In this document: piece by piece, positions 7,310 to 10,728 of the stretch | Layout: each line of letters begins with the position of its first letter | How positions within the stretch are numbered: the first letter of the stretch is position 1 | Origin: an uncultured Bacillota bacterium | GTDB taxonomy: Bacteria; Bacillota; Clostridia; Christensenellales; UBA1242 | Direction: 5' to 3' | Assembly (NCBI GenBank): GCA_937889705.1 | Contig: CALBYO010000016.1 | Location: 1 to 10,728, forward strand | DNA: 10,728 nucleotides | Notes under the pieces: model-generated | Told to the model about the DNA's origin: nothing | The model's input: only the letters and a program-made list of their open reading frames with translations | The model's database searches: none | Made by a program: the position numbers and the translations under genes

Positions 7310-8383
7310 ATGGAAAACTTAGTAAGTTTGGCAATGATAGTCAAAAACGAAGAAGAATATTTGGCTCGCTGTTTGGAAAGCGTCAGAACTTTTGTTGACG
7401 AAATTATAATTGTTGATACGGGGTCAACAGACTTAACAAAACTTGTTGCTGCACAATTTACAGATAAAATATTTGATTTTAATTGGTGTGACGATTTTTC
7501 AAAAGCAAGAAATTTTGCATTTTCCAAGGCGACAAGCAAGTATGTTATGTGGTTAGACGCTGATGATGTTGTTACGCCAGATAATTTGATAAAACTAAAA
7601 AATTTAAAGCAGAAATTAAAGGAAAGTCAAACAGATGTTTATATGCTCAAATATGAAACCGCTTTTGACGAGGAAGGGCGTTGCACCTTTGCATATAATC
7701 GCGAACGAATTTTGAAGAATAACAAAACTTTTTTATGGGAAGGGGCTGTTCATGAAGCGATTACGCCGCATGGTAAAATTGAAAATTTAGACATTGCAAT
7801 CAGGCATTTAAAAGGTGACAAAAAGACTGACCCCAAGCGAAATTTAAAAATTTATCGGCAACTTATAAAGTCTGGCAAAACACTTTCGCCGCGAGAGCAA
7901 TATTACTTTGCGCGAGAACTTTATTATAACGGATACTATAAAAAAGCGATAAAGGAGTTTACAAACTTTTTAAAGGGCGGCAAGGGCTGGATTGAAAACA
8001 ATCTCGGTGCGCTTGAAATGCTGTATTTTTGCAATTTGGCGATTAATAAAAATGACATCAACATTTTATATAAAAGTTTTGAATATGCCGAGCCGAGAGC
8101 AAACTTTTTGTGCTATATTGGTGACTATTTTATGCGTGAGAATAAGTTTAAACAAGCGATTTTTTGGTTTGAAAATGCGCTAAAATGCGAAAAAGATTAT
8201 TCAAGTGGCGCGTTTATAAATGAAGAATATTTTAGCACTTATCCTGCGTTGCAACTATGTGTTTGTTGTTATAAATTTGGCGATATTGAGAGTGCAAAAA
8301 GATATAATGATTTTGTTTTGACATTAAGCCCACAAAATGAAGTTGCGGTAAAAAATGACATATTCTTCAAAAATCTGACATAA
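7310..8383 (+). CDS. Family 2 glycosyltransferase with helical repeat-like C-terminal region
   Basis: The N-terminal half (about 1-170) is a GT-A fold family 2 glycosyltransferase. It begins with LAMIVKNEEEYLARCL, has IIIVDTGSTD (32-41) for nucleotide binding, the metal-binding LDADD at 82-86, and WEGAVHE at 143-149, a motif typical of the subgroup that carries TPR-like tails. The C-terminal half (about 190-350) is helical, with repeat-like segments such as YYFARELYYNGYYKKAIKEF and FKQAIFWFENALKC that look like tetratricopeptide units. The protein is 357 residues and lacks membrane segments, so it probably acts in the cytoplasm on a sugar-nucleotide donor; the acceptor is unknown. No clear Shine-Dalgarno sequence precedes the ATG. 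The start is kept because the first strand of the fold begins within a few residues. No other sugar genes are nearby. Confidence 0.87.
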   Translation: MENLVSLAMIVKNEEEYLARCLESVRTFVDEIIIVDTGSTDLTKLVAAQFTDKIFDFNWCDDFSKARNFAFSKATSKYVMWLDADDVVTPDNLIKLKNLKQKLKESQTDVYMLKYETAFDEEGRCTFAYNRERILKNNKTFLWEGAVHEAITPHGKIENLDIAIRHLKGDKKTDPKRNLKIYRQLIKSGKTLSPREQYYFARELYYNGYYKKAIKEFTNFLKGGKGWIENNLGALEMLYFCNLAINKNDINILYKSFEYAEPRANFLCYIGDYFMRENKFKQAIFWFENALKCEKDYSSGAFINEEYFSTYPALQLCVCCYKFGDIESAKRYNDFVLTLSPQNEVAVKNDIFFKNLT

Positions 8384-8403
8384 AATTATTTGTGTAAATT
8401 TAT

Positions 8404-8433
8404 TTGACTATTTTGCTTGAATAGTGTTAAAAT
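8404..8433 (+). promoter_or_regulatory. Promoter of the small membrane protein gene
   Basis: TTGACT at 8404-8409 is followed, after 18 bases, by TAAAAT at 8428-8433, with TG at 8425-8426 giving an extended -10. The 13 bases AGTGTTAAAATAA at 8423-8435 are identical to 39-51 in the queH promoter. It is the last visible promoter before the HD-domain gene at 8724. Confidence 0.75.
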
Positions 8434-8452
8434 AAATTTAGGAGATAAAATT

Positions 8453-8659
8453 ATGGCACTTTCAGTTTTAGCTATGGCTTGGTGGGGTATTCTTCTAACA
8501 GTTGTTGGCTCAATAATTGGTGCATTTTTGCTCGTTTGGGGCATAATTGCTATTTACTTAATCATAAGGGGCGAACGCTTCAACAAAAAAAATAAAAGTT
8601 GCGTTGAAGAAGAAAACACTGTTCAACCAAGAGAATCAAAAAATGAAACAATAGAATAA
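8453..8659 (+). CDS. Small single-pass membrane protein, function unknown
   Basis: The 68-residue product has an N-terminal hydrophobic stretch of about 36 residues (MALSVLAMAWWGILL onward, glycine-spaced up to YLIIRG), long enough for one membrane helix, perhaps a tight hairpin. A short basic segment (RGERFNKKNK) and an acidic, hydrophilic tail of about 18 residues follow. The positive charges after the hydrophobic part suggest that the tail stays in the cytoplasm. I do not recognise a family. The coding call is supported by AGGAG at 8440-8444 with eight bases of spacing, a good dedicated promoter, and a terminator starting at the stop codon. An in-frame TTG at 8417 overlaps the promoter and is rejected as the start. 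Confidence 0.8.
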   Translation: MALSVLAMAWWGILLTVVGSIIGAFLLVWGIIAIYLIIRGERFNKKNKSCVEEENTVQPRESKNETIE

Positions 8660-8707
8660 AAGCAGTTTAAACTGGGCTTTAAGTTTCAGTTTTAACATGC
8701 TTTTTTT
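8659..8707 (+). terminator. Strong intrinsic terminator between the small membrane gene and the HD gene
   Basis: AAAGCA and GTTTAAACTG (8659-8674) pair with CAGTTTTAAC and TGCTTT (8687-8696, 8698-8703), with one mismatch and one bulged A. The loop is 12 bases and a T-rich run follows. The stem starts in the stop codon of the upstream gene, and the run ends about six bases before the ribosome binding site of the next gene, so no promoter fits between them. Confidence 0.85.
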
Positions 8708-8723
8708 CTTTTAAGGAGAGTAT

Positions 8724-9425
8724 ATGGACAATCGTCAGTTGTTGGACGAGATTTTGTTGTCGGATAATGTTTGTCAAAATTTTCATAGAGAATATAAAGA
8801 CAATGTCGAATTTCATAGATGGCTAATCACATTGCTGCCAGAAATCAAAACTTGTTTTATGCCACAAAATAATCCTTGGCACATTTACAGCGTAATAGAC
8901 CATATTTTGCATTCAGTTGAAGAAATGAACAAACAAAGTGTGTGCTATGATGATAAAACAAGAAGAAGGCTCGCTTATACAATGTTTTTGCATGACATTG
9001 GCAAGCCAGAATGTCACATAAAAAGGCAAAAAAACGGCGCTTGGATAGATAGTTTTTTCAATCATAACATAGCAAGTGAAAGAATTGCAAAAAGGGTTTT
9101 AAAAGACCTAAATTTTGATAAAAACGAATGTAAAATCATTGAAAAACTTGTTTATAAACATGACATTTTTATGTTTTTAACGCTGGATAAGACAACAAAT
9201 CCGCATCATAAGCAACTTTCAAATGATGTTATAAAAAATGAAATTGCAGACTTAAACAATGTTGGAAATGGTGCTGAATTGCTTAAACAATTAATTATGA
9301 TTGGTCGCAGCGACAGCAAATCACAAAACCCAGCAATGACAAAAAACTCGTTAATACTTTTAGACACAATGGAAAATATGTTGCAAAATTTGAAGTTAGA
9401 AAATAGTTCAATTTTAGAAAAATAA
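8724..9425 (+). CDS. Orphan HD-domain protein (putative metal-dependent phosphohydrolase)
   Basis: The 233-residue protein carries an HD-type metal site: His53 or His60 in HIYSVIDH, His90-Asp91 in FLHDIGKP, His114 in FFNHNIAS, His146-Asp147 in YKHD, and Asp197 in GRSDSKSQNP. This order, with HDIGKP followed by an (F)xxH-x3-S segment, resembles the HD domain attached to some bacterial tRNA nucleotidyltransferases. Here the nucleotidyltransferase part is absent, so this is a stand-alone phosphohydrolase-like protein with unknown substrate. The first 40 residues have no recognised domain. AAGGAG at 8713-8718 gives a clear start. It lies directly behind a strong terminator with no promoter of its own, which suggests expression by read-through. 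A shared bidirectional terminator follows its stop codon. Confidence 0.85.
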   Translation: MDNRQLLDEILLSDNVCQNFHREYKDNVEFHRWLITLLPEIKTCFMPQNNPWHIYSVIDHILHSVEEMNKQSVCYDDKTRRRLAYTMFLHDIGKPECHIKRQKNGAWIDSFFNHNIASERIAKRVLKDLNFDKNECKIIEKLVYKHDIFMFLTLDKTTNPHHKQLSNDVIKNEIADLNNVGNGAELLKQLIMIGRSDSKSQNPAMTKNSLILLDTMENMLQNLKLENSSILEK

Positions 9426-9450
9426 AAGCAGTTAAACAACTGCTTTTTTT
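9424..9450. terminator. Bidirectional terminator shared by the HD gene and the hydrolase
   Basis: AAAAGCAGTT at 9424-9433 pairs perfectly with AACTGCTTTT at 9438-9447 around an AAAC loop, with T runs on both strands. The stem starts inside the HD gene stop codon and also contains the stop codon of the minus-strand hydrolase (9432-9434), so it serves both converging genes. Confidence 0.9.
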
Positions 9451-10322
9451 ATAAAATCATATATTTGTTCGGTCAAAACAAGTTCTTTATTTTTAAAACT
9501 ATGATTTGCACCTTCTATTGCGCCAAAATCTTTAAATTTATTTGTTACTTTGGAGTTTAAAATTTCAACTATTTCAAACGCATCTTTTGGAATTATTTCG
9601 TTAATTGTGCCATATCTCATAAAAAGCGGGCAGTTAATTTTGTTTAGCAATTCAAATTTAAAATTTTTATCAAGAAACTGAACAAAATTTAAGTTTTCTT
9701 GGAAATATTGATTTAAACATTTGGCAGTCATCGGAAAACCGAAAAATCCTTCTGTTAAAGTATCGAATTTTCCTTTCTTAACAAGTTTGTTGGACAATTT
9801 TTCTAAATGTTTAGCGTGTTTAGGGTCGTCATAATATAAAAATTCTTTTATTCCAACAAGCGAAAGCAAAATGACTGCTTTTATCTTGCTTAACTTGTCT
9901 ACAAGATTATTTTCGATGAGATAATTATAATAAATTACGCTCTTTATGCTTCCTAAACTATGACCTTGAAGAATGATTTTTTCGTAACCCTTTGAAATAA
10001 GTTCGTCAACCGCTGCGTCAATGTCGAGAATACAGTCATAAACATTTTCCCACATTGAACCGCAATTTATTTTAACTTTTTTGCCGTCAATAATTGCATT
10101 TGTTTTGGTGTATATTTCGCTGCCACGATTGTTGAAATCAAAAAAGTCAATATTCCTTTCTGTTAAATATTCGCTTTCAACTCTATCTCTTTCTTTAAAT
10201 ATGTTACTTTGCATTCCGTGAATTGACAAAACAATCTCTTTTGTTTCGCCGTTACATTTATGCAACAGTCCGAACAATGATAAGCCGTCTTTTGCTTTGA
10301 AATAAACTTTTTCTACTATCAT
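9432..10322 (-). CDS. Alpha/beta hydrolase, substrate unknown
   Basis: The 296-residue product has the alpha/beta hydrolase fold. It shows an oxyanion-hole type strand end SIHGMQSN (33-40), the nucleophile elbow GHSLGS with Ser122 (preceded by a kiiLQ strand), and the catalytic histidine His274 in GANHSF. The segment where the acid is normally found reads YGTINEIIP (237-245). A residue that is usually Asp is here Asn241, with Glu242 next to it, so the acid may be shifted or replaced. There is no signal peptide, so it is probably a cytoplasmic esterase or peptidase-like enzyme. The ATG at 10322 was preferred. An in-frame GTG at 10340 would add six residues, and neither has a good Shine-Dalgarno sequence. 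It lies 38 bases downstream of the ZIP transporter gene on the same strand and may be cotranscribed with it. Confidence 0.82.
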   Translation of the reverse strand: MIVEKVYFKAKDGLSLFGLLHKCNGETKEIVLSIHGMQSNIFKERDRVESEYLTERNIDFFDFNNRGSEIYTKTNAIIDGKKVKINCGSMWENVYDCILDIDAAVDELISKGYEKIILQGHSLGSIKSVIYYNYLIENNLVDKLSKIKAVILLSLVGIKEFLYYDDPKHAKHLEKLSNKLVKKGKFDTLTEGFFGFPMTAKCLNQYFQENLNFVQFLDKNFKFELLNKINCPLFMRYGTINEIIPKDAFEIVEILNSKVTNKFKDFGAIEGANHSFKNKELVLTEQIYDFIKKAVV

Positions 10323-10360
10323 ATTTTTAAGATAACACACTTTTAAATTTTTAACAAATA

Positions 10361-10728
10361 TTATCCCAACATCACATCTAAAATCATCATGATGATAAAT
10401 CCAAAAGCAAAACTGAGCGTTGATAGATAAAATTTGGCGTTTTCTTGTGATTCTGGCACGAGTTCTTTAACCACCACATAAATCATGGTTCCAGCGGCAA
10501 AAGCAAGCATATATGGCAGTATTGGCGTTATAAAGCCGGTTATGAAAAAGGTTATTGTGGCGAATATAGGTTCAACAATGCCAGAAAGCGAACCTAAAAG
10601 AAACGACTTAAATTTGCCATGGCCTTCGCTTTTCATTGGCATAGACACAATCGCACCTTCTGGGAAATTCTGAATTGCAATGCCGATAGATAACATAATA
10701 GCGCTAGTGATTGTCATTTCTGTGCCAC
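10361..10728 (-). CDS. ZIP-family metal transporter, 3' part (runs off the window edge)
   Basis: This is the C-terminal part of a ZIP-type (ZupT/GufA-like) divalent metal transporter, which imports zinc or related ions through the membrane. The reading frame is open to the last base of the window. The first in-frame ATG (10717) lies inside a conserved helix, so the true start is beyond position 10728. The characteristic motif AIQNFPEG appears near the start of the visible part, followed by GIVEPIFATITFF, the next metal-lining helix, and further hydrophobic helices (ITPILPYMLAFAAGTMIYVVV, then a last one ending in ILDVMLG). Glutamates in both motifs are the expected metal ligands. The ion specificity cannot be judged from this part. 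The alpha/beta hydrolase gene follows in the same direction. Confidence 0.88.
   Translation of the reverse strand, partial: GTEMTITSAIMLSIGIAIQNFPEGAIVSMPMKSEGHGKFKSFLLGSLSGIVEPIFATITFFITGFITPILPYMLAFAAGTMIYVVVKELVPESQENAKFYLSTLSFAFGFIIMMILDVMLG

Noticed and set aside
10383..10396. A perfect palindrome ATCATCATGATGAT between the ZIP and hydrolase genes
   Set aside because: It lies within the ZIP coding region and simply encodes Met-Met-Ile near the C terminus; no regulatory role is supported.
1..10728. A mobile island, phage, defence or CRISPR system
   Set aside because: No transposase, integrase, nuclease, direct-repeat array or base-composition break other than the 85-base element was seen; the genes are mostly conserved chromosomal ones.

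Overview
This AT-rich window reads as an ordinary stretch of chromosome from a low-GC Gram-positive bacterium (Bacillota). It is probably an uncultured clostridial lineage. The evidence is the tig-clpP-clpX order, a YlmC/YmxH-type PRC-barrel protein, a YyaB-like PH-domain protein, strong AAGGAG ribosome binding sites, and Bacillota-style sigma-A promoters, several with an extended TGn -10. No transposase, integrase, phage gene, CRISPR array, rRNA or tRNA was seen. The genus cannot be named from sequence reading alone.

Layout. Positions 1-159 are non-coding: a candidate promoter followed by a compact GC-rich element (59-143) that folds on paper into three hairpins closed by a 12-bp stem. It ends 16 bases before the start codon of queH (160-738, tRNA queuosine synthesis). 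A near-consensus promoter at 758-786 then drives a proteostasis operon: trigger factor tig (817-2103), clpP (2140-2739) and clpX (2788-4056). It ends in a clear intrinsic terminator. dnaA (5494-4133, minus strand) faces this operon tail to tail and has a perfect-consensus promoter at 5525-5554. Diverging from dnaA is a two-gene unit: a YyaB-like PH-domain membrane protein (5637-6077) and a short-chain dehydrogenase (6086-6877). The dehydrogenase stop codon overlaps the stop of the convergent ylmC-like gene (7191-6874, minus).

From 7310 to 9425 on the plus strand lie a family 2 glycosyltransferase with a helical repeat-like C-terminal half, a 68-residue single-pass membrane protein of unknown function with its own promoter, and an orphan HD-domain phosphohydrolase-like protein. 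A strong terminator fills almost all of the gap between the last two. The HD gene therefore has no visible promoter of its own and may depend on read-through. A bidirectional terminator at 9424-9450 separates it from a minus-strand pair: an alpha/beta hydrolase (about 10322-9432) and the 3' part of a ZIP-family metal transporter that runs off the right edge.

The well-understood genes cover core protein folding and turnover (Tig, ClpXP), replication initiation (DnaA) and tRNA modification (QueH). The rest are small housekeeping or accessory genes with no evident common pathway. I found no convincing new multi-gene system. The items most worth a second look are the three-hairpin element upstream of queH and the terminator-gated HD gene.
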